The notes beneath the pieces are model-generated. The model saw only the letters and a list, made by a program, of their open reading frames with translations. It had not been told where the DNA came from and did not search any database. Below, piece after piece: positions 18,071 to 26,529 of a DNA stretch of 64,000 nucleotides. A program made the position numbers and the translations under genes. This DNA comes from CAVPFA01 sp963703655 (lineage in GTDB: Bacteria; Actinomycetota; Acidimicrobiia; Acidimicrobiales; Bog-793), in contig CAVPFA010000003.1 of assembly GCA_963703655.1 (NCBI GenBank), positions 2,046,001 to 2,110,000 of the forward strand. The letters run 5' to 3'. Positions within the stretch are counted from its first letter, which is position 1. Each line of letters begins with the position of its first letter.

Positions 18071-19468
18071 GTGCCGACTTCGACGACAACTGACCCGACC
18101 GGCATCGCCTCCCAGCTCGAGGCGATCGTCGGGGCGCGCCATGTGCTCGCCGGCGACGCCATCGCGCCCGAGCTGACCACCGACGAGGGGCTCGGCTCGG
18201 TCCCCAAGCGGCCGCTCGCAGTCGTAATGCCTGGTTCGACCGACGAGGTCGCAGCGCTCGTGGCCTTCGCGCGCGCGACCGGTACTCCGCTCATCCCGCG
18301 AGGCGGCGCCACGGGGCTGTCCGGCGGGTGCGTCCCGCGTTCGGACGGGATCGTCGTCTCGTTCGCCCGCATGAGTCGAATCGTCGAAGTCGACGAGCAG
18401 AACCACGTCGCCGTGGTTCAGCCGGGCGTGACGCTGGAGCAGCTGGAGGGCGAGCTCGCCGGGCGCGGTCTCATGTATCCCGTCCATCCCGGTGAGCTGA
18501 GCGCGACCCTGGGGGGCAACGTCGCCACCAACGCGGGCGGCATGCGGGCAGTGCGTCACGGAGTGACGCGACACAACGTGCTCGGCCTCGAGGTCGTGCT
18601 CGGAACCGGCGAGGTCCTCAGGGTCGGCGGGAAGTTCGTAAAGTCCTCGACGGGCTACGACCTCGGTCAACTTATCGTCGGTTCCGAAGGCACCCTGGCG
18701 CTCGTGACCGAGGTGACCCTCAAGCTGTGGCCCCGACTGGCTCACGCGGTCACCGTGCTGGCACCGTTCTCGGATCTGGACGAGCTCACGGCCGTCATTC
18801 CGGCCGTCATCTCTAGCGGGCTGGCTCCGTCGATCCTCGAGTACATCGACTCGCTCACGATGGCGGCGATCACTGCCAGCGAGGGGATCGATCTCGGGAT
18901 CCCGACGCCGCTGCAGGACCGGGCGACGTCGTACCTCGTCGTAGTCCTCGAACAAACGCGGCCGGACCGGGTCGACGAAGATGTCGAATCCCTCGGCTCG
19001 TTACTCGTCGGCGCCGGCGCGTTGGAGATGTTCGTTCTTCCCCCCGGCGCCGCCGCCGACCTCGTACGCGCTCGCGAGCGCGCCTTTTACGTGGCGAAAT
19101 CGTCCGGAGCCGACGACATCGTGGACGTCTGCGTCCCGCGCTCGGAGATCGCGTCGTATCTGCGGGAGGTAGGCCACCTTGCAGGACAGCGCGGCGCTCT
19201 GGTCATCGGATGTGGCCATGCCGGCGACGGCAATGTGCACCTTTCGGTCTACCAGGGCGATCCGGCCCAGCGCCACGAGACGCTGCTCGAGATGTTCCGC
19301 CGCGGGATGGCCCACGGAGGCGTGATCTCAGGGGAGCATGGCATCGGAACCCATAAGCGGTCGTACTTCCTCGAGCTCGAGGAACCCTCCAAGGTGGCGG
19401 TCATGCGCCGGATCAAGACGGCATTCGACCCCGACGGGATCTTGAACCCGGGCAAGCTGCTCGATTGA
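18071..19468 (+). CDS. GlcD-type FAD-linked 2-hydroxyacid oxidase
   Basis: 465 aa. The FAD-binding PCMH domain covers roughly residues 40-220, with PLIPRGGATGLSGGC near 75-90 contacting the cofactor, and the C-terminal oxidase domain ends with GCGHAGDGNVH and GEHGIGTHKR. This architecture oxidises glycolate, D-lactate or related 2-hydroxyacids and passes electrons to the respiratory chain. No GlcE or GlcF partner is adjacent, so it may work as a stand-alone D-lactate dehydrogenase type. The GTG at 18071 is the only in-frame start at the conserved length. It is followed after 19 bases by a ThDP enzyme gene, presumably in the same operon. Confidence 0.87.
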   Translation: MPTSTTTDPTGIASQLEAIVGARHVLAGDAIAPELTTDEGLGSVPKRPLAVVMPGSTDEVAALVAFARATGTPLIPRGGATGLSGGCVPRSDGIVVSFARMSRIVEVDEQNHVAVVQPGVTLEQLEGELAGRGLMYPVHPGELSATLGGNVATNAGGMRAVRHGVTRHNVLGLEVVLGTGEVLRVGGKFVKSSTGYDLGQLIVGSEGTLALVTEVTLKLWPRLAHAVTVLAPFSDLDELTAVIPAVISSGLAPSILEYIDSLTMAAITASEGIDLGIPTPLQDRATSYLVVVLEQTRPDRVDEDVESLGSLLVGAGALEMFVLPPGAAADLVRARERAFYVAKSSGADDIVDVCVPRSEIASYLREVGHLAGQRGALVIGCGHAGDGNVHLSVYQGDPAQRHETLLEMFRRGMAHGGVISGEHGIGTHKRSYFLELEEPSKVAVMRRIKTAFDPDGILNPGKLLD

Positions 19469-19487
19469 CACCGCGCCAGGAGGCCAT

Positions 19488-21176
19488 GTGCAGCGGCCGC
19501 ACGGGAAGATCACGGCAGCGCCCGGGCGGCAGAGCGCGGTGAGGGGCGCCGAGGCGCTGCTGAGATCGCTCGTGGCTTGCGGAGTGGAGGTGTGCTTCGC
19601 GAACCCGGGCACGTCCGAGATGCACTTTGTCGCCTCGCTCGACGACGTTCCGGAGATGCGGGCTGTCCTCGGGCTGTTCGAAGGTGTCTGCACGGGTGCT
19701 GCCGACGGGTACGGACGGATGGCCGACAAGCCGGCGACGACCCTTCTCCACCTCGGGCCCGGGCTTGCCAATGGGCTTGCCAACCTCCACAACGCGAGGC
19801 GCGCCGGTTCGCCGGTCGTCAACATCGTCGGGGATCACGCGACGTTCCACAACCAGTACGACCCGCCGCTCGAGAGCGACATCGAGAGCCTGGCCCGGCC
19901 GATGTCGGGCTGGTACCGCAGGAGCGCGGATCCGGCAGACGTCGCCGCTGATGGTGCCGCCGCGGTCGAAGCCGCACTCGGGCCGCCCAGAAAAGTTGCC
20001 ACGCTCGTGGTTCCGGCGGACGTCTCATGGCTCGAGACCGACCGAGCCGCGGCCTCTGCTAGCGCCTCCGATGCCTTCGACGCCGGCGAGGGCCGCAAGG
20101 GCGGCGACGGCCGCGACGGACGAGTGTCCCTCATCGGTTCACCTCGAGGCAGCACCGTCCCGGGCGAGGTCATCGACGCCATCGCGCAGATCCTGCGTTC
20201 GGGCGAGCCGGCGGCCATCCTGCTCGGCGGCCGGTCGCTTCGCGAACGGGGGCTCGTTGCGGCGAGCCGGGTGGGGGCGACCGTGGGGGCGCGGCTGTTG
20301 AGCGAGACCTTCCCAGGTCGGACAGAGCGGGGCGCCGGATTGCCGGTCGCGGAGCGCCTTGCGTACCTCGGCGAGCTGGCCGCGGCGCAGTTGGACGGTT
20401 TGCGGCACCTCGTGCTGGTCGAGTCGCGGGTGCCGGTCGCGGCTTTCGCCTACCCAGGCCGAAACAGCGAGCTTTTGCCCGAGGGATGCGAGGTACACGT
20501 TCTCGCGAGCGGCTCCGAGGACTCTGCGGAGGCGCTCGAGGCGCTCGCTGAGGCGGTCGGAGCTAGCCCGCAAGCGGCTGTCCTGCGCGGCGGCGAGCGT
20601 CCGGCGCTTCCGACCGGTCCCCTTACGCAGGCAGCCGCGGCGTCGATCGTCGGATCGCTTCTTCCCGAAGGGGCGATCGTGTCTGACGAGTCCATAACTG
20701 CAGGAATCTTCTTCCCCGAGGCGACGCAAGGCGCGCCACGCCACGACTGGCTTTGCCTGTCGGGCAACTCGATCGGCCAGGGCTTGCCGTGTGCAACCGG
20801 GGCCGCCATCGCTTGCCCCGACCGTCCGGTGGTCGCGCTCCAAGCCGATGGCAGCGCCATGTACACAGTCCAGGCGCTCTGGACCCAGGCCAGGGAAGGC
20901 CTGGACGTCACGACGGTCCTGCTCGACAATTCGTCCTACGCAATCTTGAACTTCGAGCTGAACCGTGTGGGGGCCCGGTCCGGCGGGCCAAGGGCTCGGT
21001 CGCTCCTCGACTTGTCGAATCCGGACCTCGACTTTGTCAAGCTCGCCCAGGGCATGGGCGTTGCGGCGGCGCGTGCCGAATCGTGCGAGGAGTTTGCTGG
21101 CACCCTGCGGCGGGCCCAAGCTGAACCCGGCCCGCATCTCGTGCAGGCGGTACTTTCCCGCGATCATCGATTGTGA
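19488..21176 (+). CDS. ThDP-dependent decarboxylase/synthase, acetolactate synthase large-subunit-like
   Basis: 562 aa with the three-domain layout of the ThDP enzyme superfamily. The N-terminal PYR domain has GLFEGVCTGAADGYGRM, whose glutamate (about E65) activates the cofactor. The PP domain has ADGSAMYTVQALWTQAREG...LLDNSSY, the ADGS...N magnesium-ThDP motif. The protein resembles the branch annotated as acetolactate synthase large subunit that also includes benzoylformate-type decarboxylases. No regulatory small subunit or ilvC is nearby, so branched-chain amino acid synthesis is unlikely. It follows a 2-hydroxyacid oxidase and would fit decarboxylation of the resulting 2-ketoacid. The GTG at 19488 is preceded by CAGGAGG. 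Confidence 0.8.
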   Translation: MQRPHGKITAAPGRQSAVRGAEALLRSLVACGVEVCFANPGTSEMHFVASLDDVPEMRAVLGLFEGVCTGAADGYGRMADKPATTLLHLGPGLANGLANLHNARRAGSPVVNIVGDHATFHNQYDPPLESDIESLARPMSGWYRRSADPADVAADGAAAVEAALGPPRKVATLVVPADVSWLETDRAAASASASDAFDAGEGRKGGDGRDGRVSLIGSPRGSTVPGEVIDAIAQILRSGEPAAILLGGRSLRERGLVAASRVGATVGARLLSETFPGRTERGAGLPVAERLAYLGELAAAQLDGLRHLVLVESRVPVAAFAYPGRNSELLPEGCEVHVLASGSEDSAEALEALAEAVGASPQAAVLRGGERPALPTGPLTQAAAASIVGSLLPEGAIVSDESITAGIFFPEATQGAPRHDWLCLSGNSIGQGLPCATGAAIACPDRPVVALQADGSAMYTVQALWTQAREGLDVTTVLLDNSSYAILNFELNRVGARSGGPRARSLLDLSNPDLDFVKLAQGMGVAAARAESCEEFAGTLRRAQAEPGPHLVQAVLSRDHRL

Positions 21177-21243
21177 ACGGACAGCCGGCTCGTGGCCGGA
21201 AACACGATCCGGCCGCCTGGCGCGGAGCTGAAAAGGCGGTCCC

Positions 21244-22119
21244 ATGACCAAAGAACTCGAACGTGTCGGGGTCGTCGGCTGCGGCCTCATGGGATCGGGG
21301 ATCGCCGAAGTCTGTGCGACGGCAGGACTCGACGTCCTCGTGCGCGAGGTCGACGAGGCCGAGCTGCAACGCGGGCGGTCGCGCGTCGAGTCGTCGCTCG
21401 AGCGAGCCGTCCGCAGGGGCAAGCTCGACGCCGGGGCCAGCGAGATGGCGCTCGGGCGGATGCGGTTCACGACCGATCTCGGGGACTTCCGCGACCGCCA
21501 GGTCGTCTTCGAGGCGGTTGTGGAGTCAGAGCCCGCCAAGGTCGCCGTGTTCTCGGCGCTGGACGACATCGTCGAGGACGACGATGCGATCCTTGCCTCG
21601 AACACGTCTTCGATCCCGATCATGAAACTGGGCATGGTCACGGAGCGCCCCGAGCAGGTCGTCGGGATACATTTTTTCAACCCCGTCCCAGTCCTGCAGC
21701 TGGTCGAGCTCGTATCCTCCCTGCTCACAGACGAAGCCGTGACCGATCGAGCGGAGGAGCTGGCGACGGGCACCCTCGGCAAGAAGGTGATCCGCTCGCA
21801 GGACCGTGCCGGTTTCGTCGTGAATGCCCTCCTCGTCCCGTACCTGCTGTCGGCGGTGCGGATGCTCGAGTCGGGGTTCGCGAGGCCGGAAGACATCGAT
21901 CTCGGAATGGTCGTCGGGTGCGCCCACCCTCTCGGACCTCTCCATTTGTCGGACTTGATCGGCCTCGACACGCTGAAGGCGATCGCCGAGTCCATGTACG
22001 AGGAATTCAAAGAGCCGCTTTACTCTCCGCCGCCGCTCCTGCTCCGAATGGTCGATGCAGGATTGCTCGGGCGCAAGAGCGGACGCGGGTTCTTCAACTA
22101 CGCCGAGCACGCACCCTGA
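21244..22119 (+). CDS. 3-hydroxybutyryl-CoA / 3-hydroxyacyl-CoA dehydrogenase
   Basis: 291 aa. The NAD-binding Rossmann fold opens with VGVVGCGLMGSGIAE (GxGxxG). The catalytic histidine lies in GIHFFNPVPVLQLVEL near residue 145, and the C-terminal helical domain ends GLLGRKSGRGFFNYAE. The length matches monofunctional FadB2/Hbd enzymes that interconvert 3-hydroxyacyl-CoA and 3-ketoacyl-CoA in the cytoplasm. It lies 67 bases after the ThDP enzyme and may belong to that transcription unit. The product could feed the thiolase encoded at 10 kb. Chain-length preference cannot be predicted. Confidence 0.9.
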   Translation: MTKELERVGVVGCGLMGSGIAEVCATAGLDVLVREVDEAELQRGRSRVESSLERAVRRGKLDAGASEMALGRMRFTTDLGDFRDRQVVFEAVVESEPAKVAVFSALDDIVEDDDAILASNTSSIPIMKLGMVTERPEQVVGIHFFNPVPVLQLVELVSSLLTDEAVTDRAEELATGTLGKKVIRSQDRAGFVVNALLVPYLLSAVRMLESGFARPEDIDLGMVVGCAHPLGPLHLSDLIGLDTLKAIAESMYEEFKEPLYSPPPLLLRMVDAGLLGRKSGRGFFNYAEHAP

Positions 22120-22233
22120 GCGGCCGCGTGGCGCAATGGCGATGGGTCGGTCCTGGCGCTCACGGCCGGGGCCGATGAGCCAGAATGCGGTGGTAGGGTC
22201 CGCTCGGCCGTCGGGCCTGGAGGCGCTCTTGCG

Positions 22234-23148
22234 ATGACTACGGACTGGGACGGGCAGGGCCTTCCCCCTGCGGCGCTGGCCAGGATGGAGCGGGGCCGTT
22301 CCTCGACGGTTCACAGCAGCCTTCTTTCGGTGCCGGGGCACGTGGGCGTAGAAGCCTGTGGTTTCTCGGTGGTCGGCGAGGTTATGGGCTGCATCGTCGA
22401 GACGATCGGGTTCACGGGCTGGGCCGGTTGCGGCTACGGCGGCTACGGACTCGCCGGCGGAGGAGTATTCGGTGGTTACGGCGTGACCAGCACCGTCACG
22501 AGCGGGCAGGCCGGCGGCTGGGTCGGCTACGCCCCCTACGTCGATGCGCTGTATCACGGCTTCGACACCGCCCTTTACCGCATGCTGCTCGAGTGTCAGT
22601 CGCTCGGCGGCGACGGGGTCGTCGGTGTGCGCCTGGAACAGCGTCATCTGGGCCAGGGCAACCGCGAGTTCGTGGCGCTCGGCACGGCCGTCCGAGCCGC
22701 CGGCGGGCAGCGGCCGGCCCGGTTGTTCTCGACTACCTTGACCGGCCAGGATTTCGCGAAGCTGGTGCACGGAGGCTGGATGCCGGCCTCGGTCGTGGTC
22801 GGCATCTCGGTTGCGATCCGGCACGACGACTGGGCCACGAGGAGACAGGCCAGCGCCTGGACCTTCAACACCGAGGTCTCCGGATACACCGAATTGGTGA
22901 ACCACGTTCGAGCCGATGCAAGGGTCCAGCTCAGCCGACGTGTCGCCGCGATCGGTGCCGACGGCGCGATCACCAGCACCATGCAGCTCAGCATCCACGC
23001 CCAGGAGGTGGGCGAGAACCACAGGGACCACGTCGCTGAGTCGAGGCTGATGGGCGACGCCGTAGTCCGGTTCCACGCCGGGGAAGCTGCCCCGACCAAG
23101 AGTCTTACGATTTTGCCGCTCTTGAACCCACGAGGGAGTAAACGATGA
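22234..23148 (+). CDS. YbjQ-like (heavy-metal-binding domain family) protein 1, two-domain
   Basis: 304 aa with two YbjQ/DUF74-like repeats. The first (about 30-160) contains a Gly/Tyr-rich insertion (GYGGYGLAGGGVFGGYG) and ends ECQSLGGDGVVGVRLEQ. The second is more degenerate and ends in the RRVAAIGADGAITSTMQL segment. YbjQ domains form small oligomeric alpha/beta folds once proposed to bind metals, and their function is not established. The stop overlaps the start of the next paralogue by four bases (ATGA, 23145-23148), so the three genes from 22234 to 24517 are translationally coupled. No export signal is visible. Confidence 0.75.
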   Translation: MTTDWDGQGLPPAALARMERGRSSTVHSSLLSVPGHVGVEACGFSVVGEVMGCIVETIGFTGWAGCGYGGYGLAGGGVFGGYGVTSTVTSGQAGGWVGYAPYVDALYHGFDTALYRMLLECQSLGGDGVVGVRLEQRHLGQGNREFVALGTAVRAAGGQRPARLFSTTLTGQDFAKLVHGGWMPASVVVGISVAIRHDDWATRRQASAWTFNTEVSGYTELVNHVRADARVQLSRRVAAIGADGAITSTMQLSIHAQEVGENHRDHVAESRLMGDAVVRFHAGEAAPTKSLTILPLLNPRGSKR

Positions 23149-23963
23149 CCATAGAAGCAAACGAGCTGGGGATACCCGAAGATGCGATGCGCCGCCTGGC
23201 CGAGATGCGGCCTGGACAGCCGGGGGCGCTGTTCACATCCGACCTGAGCGTCAACGAGTTCCTTCTGGTACGCGAGGCAGGTTTCCGCCCCCTCGGCCTC
23301 GTCCTCGGTTCGAGCATCTATCACGTCGGCCTGCAAATCGGCCGGTGGAGTCAGAACATGGAGCTCGACACCCTCTCGCAGGCGATGTACCACGCTCGCG
23401 AGCTGGCGATGACCCGCATGGAAGCCGAGGCGGACGCGCTCGGAGCGGACGGCATCGTGGGTGTCCGCCTCGAGATCGAGTTCAAGGAATTCGGCAACGA
23501 CCTCGCGGAGTTCATCGCCGTCGGCACCGCAGTCAAGTCCGACGACAAGGGCAACTGGCGCAACGACCAGAACAAGCCCTTCACGTCGGACCTCTCGGGC
23601 CAGGATTTCTGGACGCTCATCCAGGCTGGTTACGCCCCGCTCGGCATGGTGATGGGCAGCTGCGTGTACCACATCGCCCACCAGGGAGCCTTCAAGGCCA
23701 TGGGCAACGTCGGGCGCAACGTCGAAATACCGAAGTTCACCGAGGCCCTCTACGATGCCCGCGAGCTGGCGATGAGTCGTATGCAAGCGGAGGCCGAGCA
23801 GCTGAAGGCGGAAGGCATCGTCGGGGTGCAGCTGCTGTCACTGGCACACAAATGGGGTGGCCATACGACCGAGTTCTTCGCCATAGGCACGGCCGTTCGG
23901 CCGCTCCGCGCCGACCACATCATCGCCAAGCCACAGCTCGTCCTTCCCCTGACGGACCGGTGA
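23145..23963 (+). CDS. YbjQ-like (heavy-metal-binding domain family) protein 2, two-domain
   Basis: 272 aa and clearly an internal duplication. Each half has SDLSxxEF/DF, then GxxPLGxVxGSxxYH, then YxARELAMxRMxAEAxxLxAxGIVGVxL and a xFxAxGTAV ending. The halves are about residues 30-130 and 145-255. The YHARELAMTRMEAEADALGADGIVGV segment is the hallmark of the YbjQ fold. Conserved histidines and acidic residues could contact a metal, but that is speculative. It overlaps its neighbours on both sides by four bases (ATGA and GTGA), so the operon probably produces a complex with fixed stoichiometry. Confidence 0.78.
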   Translation: MTIEANELGIPEDAMRRLAEMRPGQPGALFTSDLSVNEFLLVREAGFRPLGLVLGSSIYHVGLQIGRWSQNMELDTLSQAMYHARELAMTRMEAEADALGADGIVGVRLEIEFKEFGNDLAEFIAVGTAVKSDDKGNWRNDQNKPFTSDLSGQDFWTLIQAGYAPLGMVMGSCVYHIAHQGAFKAMGNVGRNVEIPKFTEALYDARELAMSRMQAEAEQLKAEGIVGVQLLSLAHKWGGHTTEFFAIGTAVRPLRADHIIAKPQLVLPLTDR

Positions 23964-24517
23964 GCTCGGGGATCGTCCCGGGCGAGGCCGGCGCCGGCGA
24001 CGGCGGCGCCGACGCCAATGTCCGCGCCGACCCGACCGCCGGCGGGCTCCCGGCCGAGCTCGATGGCGGCACGGCCGGCGGCGACCCGAATGCCGGCGGG
24101 CTCCCGGCCGAGCTCGATGGTGACTCGAACGTCGTCGACCTCGTCGCCGCAGCGATTCGTGCCGACACCTCCGACCTGGACGCCTACCACCGCGTGCTCT
24201 CGGCGACGGTCTCGGATCTCCTACCGGTCGGCATGGTCGAGGTGGACCGCGACCGAACCATGAAGGACCGGATGGCCGGGCGAGAGGGACGTGCGACATC
24301 GATCCGGATCCGCCTCGGCGACCGCACGCTCGAGCTTGTAGCCCAACGTGGACGGCTGGTGGCGACTGTGGCTCGCGACGTTCGTGGCGTCGTGATCAGC
24401 CGCCAGGAGATCAGCGTCGCCGAATGGACCCAGCTGCTTGCGCAGTACCTTGCACAGTTGGCGGCGGAGAGCGCGGATGCGCGGCTGGCGCTATCGAAGC
24501 TGCTCGGCGGAGTCTGA
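23960..24517 (+). CDS. Uncharacterised third protein of the YbjQ operon
   Basis: 185 aa. The GTG at 23960-23962 overlaps the stop of the previous gene (GTGA), which fixes the start. The longer open frame upstream is a shadow. Residues 1-55 are low-complexity Gly/Ala/Asp/Pro with a duplicated AGGLPAELDG unit and are probably a flexible linker. Residues of about 60-185 form a folded-looking alpha/beta domain (MKDRMAGREGRATSIRIRLGDRTLELVAQ...) that I cannot assign. The C-terminal helix is Ala/Leu-rich. Coupling to two YbjQ-like genes suggests a physical partner of those proteins. Confidence 0.7.
   Translation: MSSGIVPGEAGAGDGGADANVRADPTAGGLPAELDGGTAGGDPNAGGLPAELDGDSNVVDLVAAAIRADTSDLDAYHRVLSATVSDLLPVGMVEVDRDRTMKDRMAGREGRATSIRIRLGDRTLELVAQRGRLVATVARDVRGVVISRQEISVAEWTQLLAQYLAQLAAESADARLALSKLLGGV
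24038..24120. repeat. Perfect 29-bp direct repeat, 54-bp period, inside a coding linker
   Basis: The same 29 bases starting gccggcgggctcccggcc occur at 24038-24066 and 24092-24120. They encode the duplicated AGGLPAELDG unit in the linker of the third YbjQ-operon protein. Confidence 0.85.
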
Positions 24518-24619
24518 CTGAACGCTCGTCGCCGGCGTTGGCGGCCGCTCGACACGTCGCACGACCGTCGCTCGGGCACGTAGCCTGGCTCGGGCACGTC
24601 CTGACTGTGGCTCGCGCCC

Positions 24620-24657
24620 ACGTGTTAATAGTTTCGTGGGCTGTGCAGGCTGTTGCA
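24620..24657. repeat. Left inverted repeat of the IS1182-type element
   Basis: It matches the reverse complement of 26404-26440 with several mismatches and one gap. The inner 12 bases, CAGGCTGTTGCA (24646-24657), match perfectly. Confidence 0.75.
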
Positions 24658-24720
24658 AAATGAAGCCCGTTCAATGGCAGGGATCCACCACCTGGCTCTG
24701 TTGACCGCCGAGAATTTCTC

Positions 24721-26280
24721 ATGGCGCTGAGCTATCTGCCAACGGACCGAGATCAGTTGTTCTTGGTCCCCCCGGACATGCGCGACTGGCTCCCTGCTGG
24801 GCACCTCCTATGGTTCGTGCTCGACGTGGTGGAGAGGATCGACACCTCCTCCCTGCACGCTCGCCACCCGAACGACGGCGTCGGGCGACGGGCCTTCGAC
24901 CCCGACATGCTGCTGGCGCTGTTGGTGTACGCCTACTGCACCGGGCAGCGTTCGAGCCGCAAGATCGAGCAGCTTTGCGAGGTCGACGTCGCCTACCGGG
25001 TGATCTCCGCCAACCACCCCCCGGACCACACCACCATCGCCCGCTTCCGATCCGACAACGACGAGCTGGTCGCCAAGCTCTTCACTGACGTGCTCGCCCT
25101 CTGCGCCGCCACCGGCCTGGCGAGCGTCGGCGTAGTGGCGGTCGACGGCACCAAGATGGCAGCCAACGCGTCGAGAAAGACCAACCGCACCCGGGCCGAC
25201 ATCGAGGCAGAGGTGGACACGATGATGGCCGAGGCCGTGGCCGCCGACGCAACAGAAGACGAGCGCTTCGGCCCCAAGCGTGGCGACGAGCTCCCGCCCG
25301 ATCTCGTCGACCCGGACACGCGCCGAGTACGCCTCGACGCCGCCCTGCAAGCCATCGAGGAACAGGAGCGATCGAGCCAAGCGGCCGAGGAGGCCGCCCG
25401 GGCCAAGCGGGCGGCAGCCGAGGCTGAGGCCGTCGCCAAGCACCAGGGTGTTACCGGCAGGCCGCCCAAGTGCGCCGACCCTCTCGCCCGAGCCGAGGCC
25501 GAGCTCCTCCGAGCGGTGGCCGATCAGGCCGCCCGCAACGCCGAATGGCGCCACCAGCGTGATGCCGCTCGGGCAGCAGGAGCGCCAGACCCTCCCCGGC
25601 CTGAGCGTGGTCGCCCCACGAGGGCACGCCGGCGCCTCGAAGCTATGAAGGCCTCGCCTCCGGCACCGCCAGCGCCGCCGCCCCCGGTACGTCTGAATAT
25701 GACAGACCCTGATTCCCGGGTCATGAAGACCCACAACGGCTGGGTGCAGGGCTACAACGCCCAGGCAGCCGTCAACGACCAGGGCATCGTGCTGAGCGCC
25801 AAGCTCACAAACGACCACAACGACGTCGGCCAATGCGTGCCGATGATGGCCGCCACCCGGGCCGACCTCGATGCCGCCGGCATCCAAGGACCCATCGGCA
25901 CCATCCTGTTTGACGCCGGATATCTCTCCGAGGACAACCTGCGAACCGACGGGCCGGACCGTCTCATCGCCACCACCAAGAGCTGGAAGCTGCGCCGGGA
26001 GGCCCGTGAGCTCGGCTTCGCCGAAGGCGATGCCCCGGCCGAAGCCTCGCCGATCGAGGCCATGGAGCATCGCCTGCGTACCGAGGACGGCGCGGCTCTC
26101 TACGGGCTGCGCCAGTGCACCGTCGAGCCGGCGTTCGGCGACATCAAGGAGAACCGGGGATATCGGCGCTTCATGCGGCGAGGGCTCGCCGCCTGCGACG
26201 CCGAATGGAAGCTCATCTGCGCCACCAAGAACATCACCAAGATGTTCCGAGCCGGAGCGGTACTGCCTGATCTCGGCTGA
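24721..26280 (+). CDS. IS1182-family DDE transposase
   Basis: 519 aa. The N-terminal region (RDQLFLVPPDMRDWLPAGHLLWFVLDVVE) is typical of IS1182 and IS5-group transposases. The RNase H-like core supplies D in VVAVDGTKMAAN (about 142), D in TILFDAGYLSEDN (about 400) and E in CTVEPAFGDIKENRGYRRF (about 481), so the catalytic triad is complete. Between the first two acids lies a long Ala/Glu/Arg-rich insertion (about residues 185-320), probably coiled coil, as is common in this family. The frame has no internal stop or shift, so the element may be active. It is the only gene between the inverted repeats. Confidence 0.92.
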   Translation: MALSYLPTDRDQLFLVPPDMRDWLPAGHLLWFVLDVVERIDTSSLHARHPNDGVGRRAFDPDMLLALLVYAYCTGQRSSRKIEQLCEVDVAYRVISANHPPDHTTIARFRSDNDELVAKLFTDVLALCAATGLASVGVVAVDGTKMAANASRKTNRTRADIEAEVDTMMAEAVAADATEDERFGPKRGDELPPDLVDPDTRRVRLDAALQAIEEQERSSQAAEEAARAKRAAAEAEAVAKHQGVTGRPPKCADPLARAEAELLRAVADQAARNAEWRHQRDAARAAGAPDPPRPERGRPTRARRRLEAMKASPPAPPAPPPPVRLNMTDPDSRVMKTHNGWVQGYNAQAAVNDQGIVLSAKLTNDHNDVGQCVPMMAATRADLDAAGIQGPIGTILFDAGYLSEDNLRTDGPDRLIATTKSWKLRREARELGFAEGDAPAEASPIEAMEHRLRTEDGAALYGLRQCTVEPAFGDIKENRGYRRFMRRGLAACDAEWKLICATKNITKMFRAGAVLPDLG

Positions 26281-26403
26281 GGAAACGATGGGTGCCTGGA
26301 CCCAACCCTGGAAACGAGTGCCCGGCCGACGAAGATTCCCCTCGCCGCCTCGAAGACAATGGCTGACCGCCTGGGAACGCCCTGTCGGTCGCACGGTTCA
26401 AAC

Positions 26404-26440
26404 TGCAACAGCCTGTGTGGCCACACAAGTATCAACACGT
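26404..26440. repeat. Right inverted repeat of the IS1182-type element
   Basis: The perfect inner part tgcaacagcctg is at 26404-26415. The outer imperfect part runs to acgt at 26437-26440. Confidence 0.75.
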
Positions 26441-26450
26441 CGTCCGCGCC

Positions 26451-26495
26451 AGCCCCGCCAGCCCCGCCAGCCACGCCGGCCCCGCCGGCCCCGCC
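26451..26495. repeat. 9-bp tandem repeat beside the insertion sequence
   Basis: Five consecutive units of agccccgcc / ggccccgcc with single-base variation, beginning ten bases outside the right inverted repeat and ending 35 bases before the stop of the minus-strand PaiB-like gene. Confidence 0.75.
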
Positions 26496-26529
26496 GGCCG
26501 TGTTCGCCCCGGCCCGGGCTGCGAAGCGC

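Larger units (their letters stand above)
24620..26440 (+). mobile_element. Insertion sequence, IS1182-type, apparently complete
   Basis: About 1.82 kb bounded by imperfect inverted repeats at 24620-24657 and 26404-26440. Each end, read inward, gives ACGTGTT, ATA, GTGG and then a perfect CAGGCTGTTGCA, followed by TGAA three bases later. It carries one intact transposase gene. If only the inner 12-bp repeats are the true tips, a TGTG flanks both sides (24642-24645 and 26416-26419) and could be a target duplication. No interrupted gene is recognisable at the junction. Confidence 0.75.

Noticed and set aside
20139..22010. 623-codon minus-strand frame
   Set aside because: Antisense to the ThDP enzyme and dehydrogenase genes, Ser/Arg-rich, no motif.
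21526..23160. 544-codon minus-strand frame
   Set aside because: Shadow of the hydroxyacyl-CoA dehydrogenase and YbjQ-like genes. No domain and biased Arg/Ala composition.
24808..26394. 528-codon minus-strand frame
   Set aside because: Antisense to an intact transposase with a full DDE triad.
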